Below are positions 25,373 to 34,051 of a DNA stretch of 64,000 nt, one piece after another. This DNA comes from Deltaproteobacteria bacterium (GTDB lineage Bacteria; Myxococcota_A; Polyangia; Polyangiales; JADJMO01), in contig JACPFM010000009.1 of the NCBI GenBank assembly GCA_016182965.1, positions 62,001-126,000 on the forward strand. The letters run 5' to 3'. Under the pieces are notes generated by a model. The model saw only the letters and a list, made by a program, of their open reading frames with translations. It did not search any database and had not been told where the DNA came from. Both the position numbers and the translations under genes were made by a program. The number at the start of each line of letters is the position of its first letter. The stretch's first letter is position 1.

Positions 25373-26827
25373 TCAGATCGGCGGGAGCGTCACCAGGGCG
25401 GGATTGACGAAACCGATCTCGACCTCGACGACCTTCGGGTACGCGTAAGGGACGCAGCGCACCTTCCAGCGGAGCTTCTTCGAAGAGAGGATGTTGTCGG
25501 TGCGGTTGATCTGCACCGCGAGCGCGGTGACGTGCCGCGGTTGCAGAACGAGGGCGGCGACCTTCGAGGTGACCTTGGCCTCGGCTGCGGCGGCGAACAC
25601 CTCGTCGATGCGACCCGTTTTCGCGTCGACCGGGATCTGTGCGGAGAGATAGTCGAGCATCGCGTCGTACGAGGCGGCGCACGCCTCATCGATCACGAAG
25701 CCGTTCTGGAGGAGCGAGTAGTCGCTCGTCGTGCCGGCCATCGAGTTCGGGTTCGTGACGAAGAACCCACGGCGGCCGATGACCGTGCGGAGCGTGACGA
25801 ACCGCGCGGCGTCGAGCGCCGGGGTCTTCCGCTCGTCGCGATAGAGCGAGCGGACCGACGACGGGAGCGGGCCTTCGGGAGCGCCAATCCATGCGAGGTC
25901 TTGCGAGATCGGAACCTTCGCCGCGCGCGTGGCGATGGGCCACGCGGCCGACCGCTTGTAGATGCGACCCGAGAGCGCGGAGAGGTGCTCGATGTAGCCG
26001 GCGGCGATGGCGACGCGCGCGTCGACGAACGACGCGTACGCGTCGACGAGGGCCTTGTCGGCGACGTCGGGGGCTTCGACGAGCGCGCGAGCGTAGCGGT
26101 GTGCCTTCGCGGCCTCGGCCATCTTGCTTCCGACGGCGGCGGCGAGCGCGGCCGACGCCGACGCCTTCGCGGCGTCGGTGCCGGAGGTGGGCGCGCCCAC
26201 GATGTGGGCGAGCTTCCACTTCCGCGCGTCGGCGAGGAGCGCGCCGAACGCGCCGAACAAGTCGGTGGCGTTGAAGCCGGGCGGGGTGCACGTGAAGGCG
26301 TAGCGATCGCCAGCGACGTAGGTGCCGAGGCCGAAATTCAGGGTGAGGCCGGTGCCCTCGAGCAGGTACGCGCCCGCGAGCGGCGTGGACAGCTCGGGCG
26401 AGAACGTGTCTCCGCCGTCGGTCGCGACGCGGAAGCTCGCGGTGCCGCGCGGCCCTCCCTGCACGATGTCGAGCACGACCTCGAACCCGTCCTTCGGCGT
26501 GCCCGAGACGGTGAGCGCGGGGGTCGTCGGTCCCGCGGTCGAGCCGGTGCGGGTGACCGTACCGATGGTGCTCGCGATGCTCGGAGCGACCGGGACGACG
26601 AGCACGGTGCCGCCCGCGTCGTTGAGCGAGTCCGCCGCGGCCTCGACGACGGGGCCGCCGACGAGCGTCGCCTGCAGGGTTTCCTTCTCGGTGAAGGCAT
26701 AGACGCGATTCGGCTCACCGGCCGTCGCTACGCCGACCTTCGCGGTCGTCGTCTGCGCGGACGTGTCGATGAGCCCGAGCGCGCCGTCCGTCACGCGGAC
26801 GTCGACGTCGGGAATGGAGGTGGCCAC
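25373..26827 (-). CDS. phage tail sheath protein (Mu gpL-like)
   Basis: A 484-aa protein starting at GTG 26827, with GGAG 7 bp upstream. The N-terminal domain has SIPDVDVRVTDGALG, the central domain carries the insertion-type strands (TAGPTTPALTVSG), and the C-terminal sheath domain shows the conserved AAALVLQPRHVTALAVQINRTDN (shown as span) and the final VEVEIGFVNPA. It forms the contractile sheath. It precedes the tube gene. The length is typical for the family. Confidence 0.8.
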   Translation of the reverse strand: MATSIPDVDVRVTDGALGLIDTSAQTTTAKVGVATAGEPNRVYAFTEKETLQATLVGGPVVEAAADSLNDAGGTVLVVPVAPSIASTIGTVTRTGSTAGPTTPALTVSGTPKDGFEVVLDIVQGGPRGTASFRVATDGGDTFSPELSTPLAGAYLLEGTGLTLNFGLGTYVAGDRYAFTCTPPGFNATDLFGAFGALLADARKWKLAHIVGAPTSGTDAAKASASAALAAAVGSKMAEAAKAHRYARALVEAPDVADKALVDAYASFVDARVAIAAGYIEHLSALSGRIYKRSAAWPIATRAAKVPISQDLAWIGAPEGPLPSSVRSLYRDERKTPALDAARFVTLRTVIGRRGFFVTNPNSMAGTTSDYSLLQNGFVIDEACAASYDAMLDYLSAQIPVDAKTGRIDEVFAAAAEAKVTSKVAALVLQPRHVTALAVQINRTDNILSSKKLRWKVRCVPYAYPKVVEVEIGFVNPALVTLPPI

Positions 26828-26855
26828 TTCGACTCCGGAGGAGCGGGGTTTCAGA

Positions 26856-27086
26856 TCAGCGAAAGGAGAGGTCCGCGGCTGCGCGCACGGCGTCGTCGAA
26901 CTCCTGCTCGAGGAGCTCGCGGCCACGGGGGAAGCGGTGGAGCGCGCGCGTCGCGGCGCGAAGCCAGGTCGGGACGCCCTTCTCGGACTCCCACGCCTCG
27001 ATCGTCTTTCGGACGGGCGGCGGCGCTTCGGGCGCAGCTGTCCCTTCCGCGCGCTCTTGCAGCGCGGTCTCGATTTCGTTCGGCAT
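26856..27086 (-). CDS. small phage protein between terminator and sheath
   Basis: A 76-aa protein starting at ATG 27086, 5 bp after the stop of the tail terminator-like gene. It is helical with TWLRAATRALHRFPRGRELL and QEFDDAVRAAADL. This is the site of a small, poorly conserved gene of Mu-like phages (gp38 region). The family is not recognised and no motif is visible. Confidence 0.5.
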   Translation of the reverse strand: MPNEIETALQERAEGTAAPEAPPPVRKTIEAWESEKGVPTWLRAATRALHRFPRGRELLEQEFDDAVRAAADLSFR

Positions 27087-27091
27087 GTGGA

Positions 27092-27619
27092 TCAGTCCTC
27101 GTCGGCTTCGAGCACGCCGTCGGCGGATGCGCCGTCGGGATCGAATGCGACCTCGTCGGGCCGCACGGTCGTCTTTCGGTGATCGGCGATGGTCGGCACG
27201 TGCGCCGGGAGCGTCGGGGTGATCGGGATCGAGGCGGTGAGGAGCGGCAGTCGCACGCGCAGCTCCATCACGAGCACCGCGCCGCAGGTCGCGTAGTCCT
27301 GCTCGGTGATGTCCGCGTCGCCGAGCTCGTAGTTGCGACCTCGAACGACGCGTCGGAGGACGGTCGCGAACGCCTGACGCAGCCGCTCGCAATCGTCCTC
27401 GTCCGAGCCCCAGCAGTGGAGCTCGCCGATGTGGAGATCGTCTCCGATCGAGCGAGGGTTGCCGCCGACCGCACCGGGTCCGCCTGCCGGGGAGATCTTC
27501 TTTCGCACCCAGACGTAGCGCGGTGGCACGTCATTCTCGGCAATGAAGCGGCGCCCATCGAGGAGCGGCGCGACGTTGACGAGCTCGTCGCGGACGGCGG
27601 CGATGATGTCCTTGAGCAT
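27092..27619 (-). CDS. tail terminator/neck protein, Mu gp37-like
   Basis: A 175-aa protein. The start MLKDIIAAVRDELVNVAPLLDG and the ERLRQAFATVLRRVVRG segment resemble tail-terminator/neck proteins that cap the tail and join it to the head. It lies between the gpG-like gene (5 bp gap) and the sheath, matching Mu gp37. The C-terminus is acidic and disordered. Confidence 0.65.
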   Translation of the reverse strand: MLKDIIAAVRDELVNVAPLLDGRRFIAENDVPPRYVWVRKKISPAGGPGAVGGNPRSIGDDLHIGELHCWGSDEDDCERLRQAFATVLRRVVRGRNYELGDADITEQDYATCGAVLVMELRVRLPLLTASIPITPTLPAHVPTIADHRKTTVRPDEVAFDPDGASADGVLEADED

Positions 27620-27623
27620 CGAG

Positions 27624-28106
27624 CTATCCCGCGTGGAGGAACTTCCGAACGACGCGCGAGGCGACGGCGCGAAGGCGAGAGGTCGGCCCCGGCCCCCATC
27701 GCGATGAGGGGACCATCGGGCGCGCGGGGATCACGCCGCCACGCGCGCCGAAGGCTTGCCGCTTCCTCGCCTTGCCCCGGCGGCGACGCCGAATGCGCCC
27801 GCCGTGCTGATGAACGCTCGCGTACGCGACGCGGTTCGAGACGGCGACGCCGTCGTTGGTGGCCGAGACATCGAACCCGCTGCGGAGCGCACCCGACTCG
27901 ACGAGCGGCGCGCCGCCCTTTCCCTTGCGCGGCTTCCACGAGGGTCCGTCGGGGCTCCGCCGCTCGCGGAACGCGCGATCGATCTCCTCGCGCGTTTGCT
28001 TCGCGAGCTCGCGCCGGAGCTGCTGCGCGACCTCGCCGCGCGTGGCGCGAAGGAGGCGCTCCATCAGTGCGCGGAGCTTGCCGTCATCCCCTCGGACGCC
28101 GCTCAC
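27624..28106 (-). CDS. phage virion morphogenesis protein, Mu gpG-like
   Basis: A 160-aa basic protein with QTREEIDRAFRERRSPDGPS and WKPRK near the N-terminus, then LVESGALRSGFDVSATNDGV and VHQHGG, as in the phage virion morphogenesis (gpG/Mu gp31) family. The C-terminal 35 residues are basic. It is upstream of the terminator-like gene. The role is head-tail joining or completion. Confidence 0.72.
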   Translation of the reverse strand: MSGVRGDDGKLRALMERLLRATRGEVAQQLRRELAKQTREEIDRAFRERRSPDGPSWKPRKGKGGAPLVESGALRSGFDVSATNDGVAVSNRVAYASVHQHGGRIRRRRRGKARKRQAFGARGGVIPARPMVPSSRWGPGPTSRLRAVASRVVRKFLHAG

Positions 28107-28138
28107 GGCTCGCTCTCCTCGTGGTGCGCGCTGCGCGG

Positions 28139-28144
28139 TATCAT
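28139..28144 (+). promoter_or_regulatory. -10-type element of a leaderless + strand gene
   Basis: TATCAT lies 8 bp before the ATG at 28153. It closely resembles a -10 box. Two other small + strand genes in the prophage (28377 and 34052) show TACAAT and TACGAT 6 bp before their start codons. Confidence 0.35.
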
Positions 28145-28152
28145 GGCCGGCG

Positions 28153-28380
28153 ATGACGAATGCAAAGGAATTTGTCGCGTATGTCGTGAACCACCTGACC
28201 GCCCAGGGGCCGAAGACGCGACATCGCGCGCCCGCTCTTCCTCGCCCTCAAGACGAAGGCGATCCGCAAGCAGGGACAGAAGCGCGGGACGACGTGCTTC
28301 GCCCGTTAGCCCCGAGGAAGCGTCGGAAAAAGTGCCGCGGTTCCACCCGACGCCGGGTGTCGAGTACAATTGCGCAATGA
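28153..28380 (+). pseudogene. possible TfoX-like N-terminal fragment
   Basis: The first 26 codons (MTNAKEFVAYVVNHLTAQG and KTRHRA) resemble the start of TfoX N-terminal domain proteins. After that the frame diverges; a different frame carries LFLALKTKAIRKQG, so a frameshift after about codon 26 is possible. It lies on the + strand between gpG and a lipoprotein gene. The fragment has no further family signature, so I call it a possible pseudogene with low confidence. Confidence 0.3.
28341..28370 (+). promoter_or_regulatory. promoter of the + strand lipoprotein gene
   Basis: TTCCAC (28341-28346) and TACAAT (28365-28370) are separated by 18 bp, close to a standard -35/-10 pair. The ATG of the lipoprotein gene is 6 bp after the -10 box, so the transcript would be leaderless. 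Confidence 0.5.
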
Positions 28381-28787
28381 ATTGGAGAACGACGGCCCTG
28401 GGGATCGTCCTGTCGCTTCCGTCACTCGGCTGCATGAAAATGGAGCCGTACCCAACGACACCCCATGTGGTCAGGACGTCGCTCGACCCCGACAAGACGT
28501 ACGCTGCGGCGTTGCGAGTCTTCGTGCGACGGGGTTGGGGCTTCGGCGCACGCGATCCCGCCGCGCACGCAATCGAGTCCGAGTGGGTTCAGCTCGGCAG
28601 CGGGCCCTACCAACTCTCGTACCGCGTGCTCGTTGGCGGCGGCGAGATCGAGGTCTTCACGAGCTGTCAAATCGTGTTACCTCCGCATCCCGTGCAGGGC
28701 TGCGCGATAGACGAGCGACCGGCCGGCACCATGGCTGCCGAAGCGTCGCTCGTCGCGGACATTCTCGCCGAGGTCCAACGTTTGTGA
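28377..28787 (+). CDS. small lipoprotein (prophage moron)
   Basis: A 136-aa protein starting at ATG 28377 with a signal peptide and lipobox (LPSLGC, cleavage before C19). The mature protein is short and beta-rich (IESEWVQLGSGPYQLSYRVL, then IEVFTSCQIVL). It stands on the + strand between - strand phage genes and has its own promoter. Such morons can alter the host cell surface, for example by superinfection exclusion; that role is inference. The family is not recognised. Confidence 0.6.
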   Translation: MNWRTTALGIVLSLPSLGCMKMEPYPTTPHVVRTSLDPDKTYAAALRVFVRRGWGFGARDPAAHAIESEWVQLGSGPYQLSYRVLVGGGEIEVFTSCQIVLPPHPVQGCAIDERPAGTMAAEASLVADILAEVQRL

Positions 28788-28903
28788 CTTCGCACCACTT
28801 CGCACCGACGTTCGGAAGCACCGCAGCGCACACGTTGTCCCGGTGACGTCCCCGAGCTTCTGTTTGTCGACGCGGCTGGAGTTCGACGGCTGGGGCGAGT
28901 GAG

Positions 28904-29302
28904 CTACCAACCTCGCTTCACGGACGTGCTGACGCGTGGCGCGCCGTCCCGTTTCGTCGGCGTCGAGTCGACGACGTTCGGGGAGACGAGGCCGCGTGAG
29001 ACGTCCTTGAACCACGACATGGCCTGCTCGTAGCGCTGGAGCCAGATGTCGTTCGCAGGCGAGTCCGGATTGAACCCGCGCTGTGCGCCGAGGATGTCCC
29101 ACGCGGCGAGCATCGCGACGTGCCGGCGCAGATCGGCGCCCCACGAGACGAGCGGGAGCCGGAACTGCGACCGCATGTAGCTGTCGGCGGTCTCGGACGC
29201 GGCGACGAGCGCCGCGTTCAGATCGAGGTCGGTGATCCCTGCGGTCGCGAGCTTCTTGAGCCCGAGCTGCGCGAGGTCGTCGATGGTCGCGTACTGCGGC
29301 AT
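28904..29302 (-). CDS. DUF1320 protein, Mu gp36-like
   Basis: A 132-aa protein with an N-terminal DDLAQLGLKKLATAGI segment, AALVAASETADSYMRSQF and a central DLRRHVAMLAAWDI stretch. This is the DUF1320/Mu gp36 family, a head-tail-junction-region protein. It follows a small accessory gene and precedes the gpG gene in the same order as Mu. The start ATG 29302 fits the family. Confidence 0.8.
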   Translation of the reverse strand: MPQYATIDDLAQLGLKKLATAGITDLDLNAALVAASETADSYMRSQFRLPLVSWGADLRRHVAMLAAWDILGAQRGFNPDSPANDIWLQRYEQAMSWFKDVSRGLVSPNVVDSTPTKRDGAPRVSTSVKRGW

Positions 29303-29338
29303 CGTGTGGGTCCACGCCCCTTGGCGTGTGCAGGCACG

Positions 29339-29755
29339 TCACTGTTCCGACGTCTGGCGCTTCTGCCCGTGACGTGTGGCGGCGCTGGTGACCGCGGAAA
29401 TCTCGCGTGCGTGTGCTTCTCGAAACTGTTCGAGCTCGAGCTCGTGGGCGGCTTCGACCGTACGAAGCCGTTCCTCGAGCGCCGCGACCTTCTCGTGTGC
29501 ATCGGCGAGGTGGCGCTCGAGCGTGGTCGCCTCGGGTGCCGCGGGGTCGACATCGACAGGCGCGTCCTCCGGGAGATCGCGCACGTCGAGCCACGGATCG
29601 TCGTGGAGCCGGAGGGCGACGTCGAGCGGGACCTCAACGCGCATCCACCGGTCTGCGCGCCAATGACGGCCCGCGCGCACGTAGACGTCGCCGGTCTTCG
29701 ACTTGACCCGCACGCGCACCATCGCCGGTGCGGTATTCTCGTTGGCGTCGCTCAT
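29339..29755 (-). CDS. phage protein between capsid and gp36, coiled-coil C-terminus
   Basis: A 138-aa protein starting at ATG 29755, which overlaps the stop of the major capsid gene (ATGA). The N-terminal half is beta-rich (VRVRVKSKTGDVYVRAG). The C-terminal half is a charged coiled coil (VAALEERLRTVEAAHELELE). It lies where Mu has gp35. A capsid accessory or scaffold role is likely but unproven. Confidence 0.5.
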   Translation of the reverse strand: MSDANENTAPAMVRVRVKSKTGDVYVRAGRHWRADRWMRVEVPLDVALRLHDDPWLDVRDLPEDAPVDVDPAAPEATTLERHLADAHEKVAALEERLRTVEAAHELELEQFREAHAREISAVTSAATRHGQKRQTSEQ

Positions 29756-30690
29756 GCGGCAGCCGTTGCCTTCGCTGCGAGAAACCAGAGGCCGAAGCCG
29801 GCGTTGCCGCGCGCGTCGACGCCGTACACGAACTTCTTCCGGCGGAAGACGCCCTCGCTCTTCGGATCGGTGAACTGCACGAACTGCGGCGACTGCCGGA
29901 GCTGGAAGATGAACGGGCGGACGGCGCGCGTGGTATCGAGCAGGTACCAGGCGTTCGGATCGCTTGCGAGCTGGGGGATGACGAGGAGATCGGCGGTGCC
30001 CTTGAGGATGTTGGTGTTCGTGCCGACCTGCACCTGCCCCGCGAACGACTGCGGCGCGATGAAGTCCGCGTGCAAGATCTGAAGGGCGCGCTGTTCGAGC
30101 TGCGGCGGGACGACGAGCAGGTTCGGGTTCACGCCGAGCACCTGACCGTCCTCGCCCTTGTACGTCTGCATCTCGGTGCGGACGGCCTGGTAGTTGTCGG
30201 GGATGAGCGGGAGGCTCTTGAAGAGGTTCTTCTGCACGCCGAGCGTCGGCTCGTACTTGTCGATCGGGTGATCGACGTCGAAGAAGTTCTGCCCGTCGTA
30301 GCAGAGCGTGGTCTCGCCGACCGCGACGAGCTTCGCCATGAGCTGGTCGGGCCACTTGCGTGCGGCGCGGCCCATCTCCTCGGCGACCGGGTTGAAGAGG
30401 CCGTAGGTGTCGTCGAGGATGTCGTTCCGATCGAGCTCCATCGTGAGCTCGAAGTCCTTGTTGACGATGGTGTAGCTGTAGGAGCTGATCGCGTTGACCA
30501 CGCGCTCGCCGACCCACTCGCGGAGGGTAGGGAGCTTCGCCATCCACGCGTAGGTGGTCTGGCGGGTGTTGCTCGGACGCTGGGTCGCGATCTTGTCCCA
30601 GAAGAGCTTCTGCTCGGCAGTGAGCCCCTGCTGGAACGACAGGTCGTAGACGTTGAAGAGCGCCTGGAGGTTCTGCGGCGTGATTTCCAT
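29752..30690 (-). CDS. major capsid protein, Mu gpT-like
   Basis: A 312-aa protein starting at ATG 30690. It has the Mu gpT layout: NLQALFNVYDLSFQQGL near the N-terminus, EWVGERVVNAISSYSYTIVN, then DLDRNDILDDTYGL-type central core, NLLVVPPQLEQRALQIL and a C-terminal WYLLDTTRAVRPFIFQLRQ. This is the HK97-like capsid shell subunit. It follows the decoration-like gene by about 250 bp and is linked to the next gene by a 4-bp overlap. Confidence 0.85.
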   Translation of the reverse strand: MEITPQNLQALFNVYDLSFQQGLTAEQKLFWDKIATQRPSNTRQTTYAWMAKLPTLREWVGERVVNAISSYSYTIVNKDFELTMELDRNDILDDTYGLFNPVAEEMGRAARKWPDQLMAKLVAVGETTLCYDGQNFFDVDHPIDKYEPTLGVQKNLFKSLPLIPDNYQAVRTEMQTYKGEDGQVLGVNPNLLVVPPQLEQRALQILHADFIAPQSFAGQVQVGTNTNILKGTADLLVIPQLASDPNAWYLLDTTRAVRPFIFQLRQSPQFVQFTDPKSEGVFRRKKFVYGVDARGNAGFGLWFLAAKATAAA

Positions 30691-30943
30691 CGGAGAGCGG
30701 GCTCGTCGGGCAAGGCGCAGCTCTCCCCCGATCACGCGGACGCGCTCGCGAACGAGGCATCCGCGCGCGAAGCGGCGAAGAGCGCGCGTGGTCAGAGATC
30801 GAAACGAGAGGGCGCGCGCCTGCGCCCACGGCGTCGCTGCAGCCGATGGGGCGCAGCGCGACGCCGCGGGCGGGCGGCGGGAGGCTCGAAGACCGAGATC
30901 ACCGCGCTATCGCGGTCACCGCATCGAGCCGAGCGTCAGGTGA

Positions 30944-31375
30944 TCAGAACCCGATGCCGAGCTGCACCCAGACCATGCCGGTGGGCTCGATCTGCACGAT
31001 GCGGCCGGCGCGCGAGCGCTTGCCGGTGTCGTCGGTCTTGGCGACCGTCTGGTCGTCGACGATGAACGCGTCCTTGCCGACGTCGGCCTGGGTGATCGCG
31101 TCGGTGCCGCCGGAGTTGTAGAAGAGGAAGGTGCCCTGACGGATCGGGGCGAAGATCGCGCCGTCCGCGCCGGTCGTGTTGTCGATCGTCTCCTCGGCGA
31201 TGCCGATCGCGACGAGGCCGGTGCCGGTGCGTCCTGGCGTCACGTAGCCGCCGTCGAGGACGGCGATCGCGCCGAGCCAAATCTTGGTCTTCTCCTTCAT
31301 CGGCTGATGGAGGAGGTTCACGATCGTCTGCCCGGAGAGCTTCGTGGTCTTTCGTGCGTCGATCATCACGGCCAT
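30944..31375 (-). CDS. capsid decoration/accessory protein
   Basis: A 143-aa beta-rich protein (TGTGLVAIGIAEETIDN, FLFYNSGGTDAITQADV). Its position between the protease/scaffold and the major capsid gene and its glycine-rich turns fit a decoration or DUF2190-like protein. The 253 bp between its stop and the capsid start hold no gene I can support. The family call is moderate. Confidence 0.55.
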   Translation of the reverse strand: MAVMIDARKTTKLSGQTIVNLLHQPMKEKTKIWLGAIAVLDGGYVTPGRTGTGLVAIGIAEETIDNTTGADGAIFAPIRQGTFLFYNSGGTDAITQADVGKDAFIVDDQTVAKTDDTGKRSRAGRIVQIEPTGMVWVQLGIGF

Positions 31376-31379
31376 CGGC

Positions 31380-32486
31380 TCAGCCCTCCGAGAAGCGGAT
31401 CGGTCGGTTCTTGGCTTCGGCGAACTTCACTGGATCGATCCCAGCGTTTTCGCAGATGCGGCGCTCGACGTCCGACAGGGCGACCGTGCCTGCGCCGGTG
31501 TTGCTCGCGCGCGGCTCGCGCGTCTCGCCGCCCGCGACGACCGCGCGCTGCGGCGTCACGTCGAGGTAGCCCCTGAGCTTGCCGGGGCTCTCCATCCCGT
31601 AGGAGAGCGCCCACTCACGCTCGGCGGGCGTGAGCTTTCCGGACCTGACCGCGGCGTTCACCATCGCGACGACGTCGCCGCGAAGGAGCTTCCGTTCGAG
31701 CTCGGCGACGCGCTTGCTGAGCGAGACGTTCACGCGCTGGGTCTTCGAGAGCGCGGTCAGCGCGCCCACGATCTCCGCGGGATCGCTCTTACCCGTCGCC
31801 GCGCTCGCCGCCGCGACGATCCGCGAGGCGGCGGCGGTGGTGGGCTTCGCAGCGGGGACGGCCGACGCAGCCGCGGGCTTGTCCTCGTCGTCCTCGCCGT
31901 CGGCGAGCGTCTCGTCCTCCTCGGACGACGGCGCGGCCGAGTCGTCGTCGCTCGGCGGCGGTGTGTCGCCCTCGGCGAGCGCGGCTGCCTGTTCTTTGTC
32001 CTTGTCGTCTTCCATCGCGAGGTAACTCCGAGATGCAGCGACGAGCGGCGTCATGTTGCGCGTCGCGGGGATGTTGGTGAGCGCGAGGTTGATGAGCTCG
32101 AGGATCCGCCCCGAGTCCTGTTCGGCGCTGAAGTAGGGGCTGAAGTACAGCCACTCTTTGTTCGAGAGCGCTGCGAACGCGGGGGGAGTCCAGCGCACGT
32201 CGACGGCGTAGAGACCGTCGCTCCGCACTTCGAGGAGGAAGGAGCCTGCGCTCTTTCCGTCACCAGCGCGTCGGTCGGGATCGACCGCCTTGTGCTCGTA
32301 GTCGATCGTGAGGCGATTGCCGTACATCCTCCACGCGCCGAGCACCGAGCGCGCCGCGGCGCGATCGAAGAGGAAGGTCCCCTTGGTGGTCTCGATCTCG
32401 CCGAAGGGCCAGATCTGAAACTCGACCGGCGGCGCGCTCGACGGCATCGGCGTCGAGAGGCCCACGGTGTGCCGGGGCTTCTGCAT
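31380..32486 (-). CDS. prohead protease with fused scaffold domain, Mu gpI/Z-like
   Basis: A 368-aa protein starting at ATG 32486. The N-terminal protease half has LTIDYEHKAVD (possible catalytic His-region) and SAGSFLLEVRSDGLY plus WTPPAFAALSNKEWLYFSP, matching the Mu I protease. The C-terminal 180 residues are acidic, repetitive (AAPSSEEDETLADGEDDEDK) and end with a scaffold-like VERRICENAGIDPVKF. It cleaves head proteins and acts as scaffold during assembly. The Mu order I-(Z)-T is kept. The start is not certain; a TTG at 32522 or ATG 32447 is possible. Confidence 0.75.
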   Translation of the reverse strand: MQKPRHTVGLSTPMPSSAPPVEFQIWPFGEIETTKGTFLFDRAAARSVLGAWRMYGNRLTIDYEHKAVDPDRRAGDGKSAGSFLLEVRSDGLYAVDVRWTPPAFAALSNKEWLYFSPYFSAEQDSGRILELINLALTNIPATRNMTPLVAASRSYLAMEDDKDKEQAAALAEGDTPPPSDDDSAAPSSEEDETLADGEDDEDKPAAASAVPAAKPTTAAASRIVAAASAATGKSDPAEIVGALTALSKTQRVNVSLSKRVAELERKLLRGDVVAMVNAAVRSGKLTPAEREWALSYGMESPGKLRGYLDVTPQRAVVAGGETREPRASNTGAGTVALSDVERRICENAGIDPVKFAEAKNRPIRFSEG

Positions 32487-32509
32487 GCGTCGGCGTGGCA
32501 CGGCGCAGG

Positions 32510-32716
32510 TCAGCCGCTGCAAGAGGTGCAGGTGCAGTCGCGAATCGCGTCGTCGTCGTCGTCGCGGTCGCGGACATCGACGAGCTGCATCGACGCGATG
32601 AACACGGCCTCGTCACCGTGGCTGTCGATGCCCTCGACCACGATGGTCTCGGAGGTCGCGGTGCGCGAGACGGTGAAGCGATCGATGTGCACGAAGCGCT
32701 GGAAGGGGATGTTCAT
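32510..32716 (-). CDS. small Cys-rich phage protein
   Basis: A 68-aa protein starting at ATG 32716, overlapping the portal stop by 4 bp. It has an N-terminal FVHIDRFTVSRTATS strand and a C-terminal DCTCTSCSG with three cysteines, which could bind metal. It lies between portal and protease genes, where Mu has gp30-type genes, but it has no similarity I recognise to them. The function is unknown. Confidence 0.45.
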   Translation of the reverse strand: MNIPFQRFVHIDRFTVSRTATSETIVVEGIDSHGDEAVFIASMQLVDVRDRDDDDDAIRDCTCTSCSG

Positions 32717-34002
32717 CGGGAAGACCTTTCGTTGGGCAGCGGAGGCTTCGGAGGCGTGGATGCGGGGTCGTCTTCGGAGGGAGGCGCGAGGAGCGGCACG
32801 CCGAAGCGCTCGGCGTACGCGCGGATGTCGACGGGCACGCCCGCGGCGATGAGCGACGCGAGCGCGGACGCGGCACCGGAGAGCGTGTCGGCTTCGTTCT
32901 TCCGGTCTTCGGTCGGGGCGGTCTTTCGACCGAGCCGCGGAGCGAGCACGTCGCCGCCCGCGAAGTTGAAGCGGCAGTAGGGGCGGAGCACCTGCGCGCG
33001 CAGGTCTTCGGAGAGCGCGCGATCGTCGAACTGGAGCAGCTCGAGCTTCACGTTCTCGTGGACGCGCGCTGCGGCGAGCGATCCGCTTCGCACCTCGGTC
33101 GTGAGGTTCTGGCCGAGCAAGCGGATCGCGATGCGCGACTCGCACTTGTTCATGAGCCGCTCGAACCCGTCGGCGGTGCCCTGGGCGTTCGGCCAGAGCA
33201 TCTCGAGGTCGTACTTCTCGCCGGAGAGCGCCTGGGTGACCAGAACGGTGGTCTCCGCGCCGAGCGCGGTGACCTGGTCGAAGAACCGCTCCTTGTCGTT
33301 CTCGTCGGCGTTCGCCGGTGCGATCGCCTTGCGGACGCCGAGCGAGTACAGCTCGCTCCAGCGCTGCCAGTCACGCCACGCGTAGAGCCGCGCGAGCCAC
33401 GGGATCGCGATCGAGCGGATCGCACCGCTCATCCACCCGCGGTCGGTGCCGAAGGGGGTGAAGAGCAGCCATTGCCCATCGCCCGGCTCGATGAGGACCG
33501 GGCCTTCGGTGGTGAGCGCGATGAACTTTCGGAGGTCGTAGCGGTAGTAGACGAAGCTCGGGTGCCAGACCTGCAGCTCGGGGAGCCACTCGGTCGCGTC
33601 GTCGTTCGGGTGCCAGACGATCTGCGCGAGCGCGAACCCGAGCACGATGGCCCACTTGAGGAGCTCGGCGAGCGTCGAGCGCGGGAAGATCTGGTCGTAC
33701 TTCTCGTCGATGAGTCGCGCGGCCTTGCGACCGCGCCGCGGATCGACCTCGAGCGAGGGCTCGACGTTGCGTGGCAGCGCGAGGAGGCCGAGGACCCGTG
33801 TCGAGAGGACGGCGTCGAAGGCGTCGTCGCGGGTCATCGCGTCGGCGAGGAGGGCCGACTGCATGAACTGCCCGAGCTCGTGGTTCTGGAGCGCGGCGTC
33901 GACCTCCTCCTTCGACCAGTCGTTCTTCCACGCGACCGTCGGGAGGGGGGTGTAGACGCGGAACGACGGCCGCGTCGACGGCGTGCGCGAGACGGTCGTC
34001 AT
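32713..34002 (-). CDS. portal protein, DUF935 (Mu gp29-like)
   Basis: A 429-aa protein of the DUF935 family. Signature stretches are DAVLSTRVLGLLALPRNVEP, KWAIVLGFALAQIVWHPND, ELQVWHPSFVYYRYDLRKF and the C-terminal ALASLIAAGVPVD. It forms the head portal. It follows terminase and precedes the small Cys-rich gene (4-bp overlap), as in Mu (gp28-gp29). The length is near the family norm. Confidence 0.85.
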   Translation of the reverse strand: MTTVSRTPSTRPSFRVYTPLPTVAWKNDWSKEEVDAALQNHELGQFMQSALLADAMTRDDAFDAVLSTRVLGLLALPRNVEPSLEVDPRRGRKAARLIDEKYDQIFPRSTLAELLKWAIVLGFALAQIVWHPNDDATEWLPELQVWHPSFVYYRYDLRKFIALTTEGPVLIEPGDGQWLLFTPFGTDRGWMSGAIRSIAIPWLARLYAWRDWQRWSELYSLGVRKAIAPANADENDKERFFDQVTALGAETTVLVTQALSGEKYDLEMLWPNAQGTADGFERLMNKCESRIAIRLLGQNLTTEVRSGSLAAARVHENVKLELLQFDDRALSEDLRAQVLRPYCRFNFAGGDVLAPRLGRKTAPTEDRKNEADTLSGAASALASLIAAGVPVDIRAYAERFGVPLLAPPSEDDPASTPPKPPLPNERSSR

Positions 34003-34037
34003 GGTTGGTGGGCGGCGCGCGCGGCAACGAAGTGGCT

Positions 34038-34045
34038 GCTACGAT
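34038..34045 (+). promoter_or_regulatory. extended -10 element before the + strand gene at 34052
   Basis: TGCTACGAT contains an extended -10 (TG-n-TACGAT). GTG 34052 is 6 bp after the box, so the message would be leaderless. No clear -35 lies 17 bp upstream. Confidence 0.4.
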
Positions 34046-34051
34046 CTCGCC

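Noticed and set aside
25532..28156. 874-aa + strand open frame over sheath and head-tail genes
   Set aside because: Very long but Arg/Ala/Gly-rich with no domain; the - strand genes under it match phage families in order.
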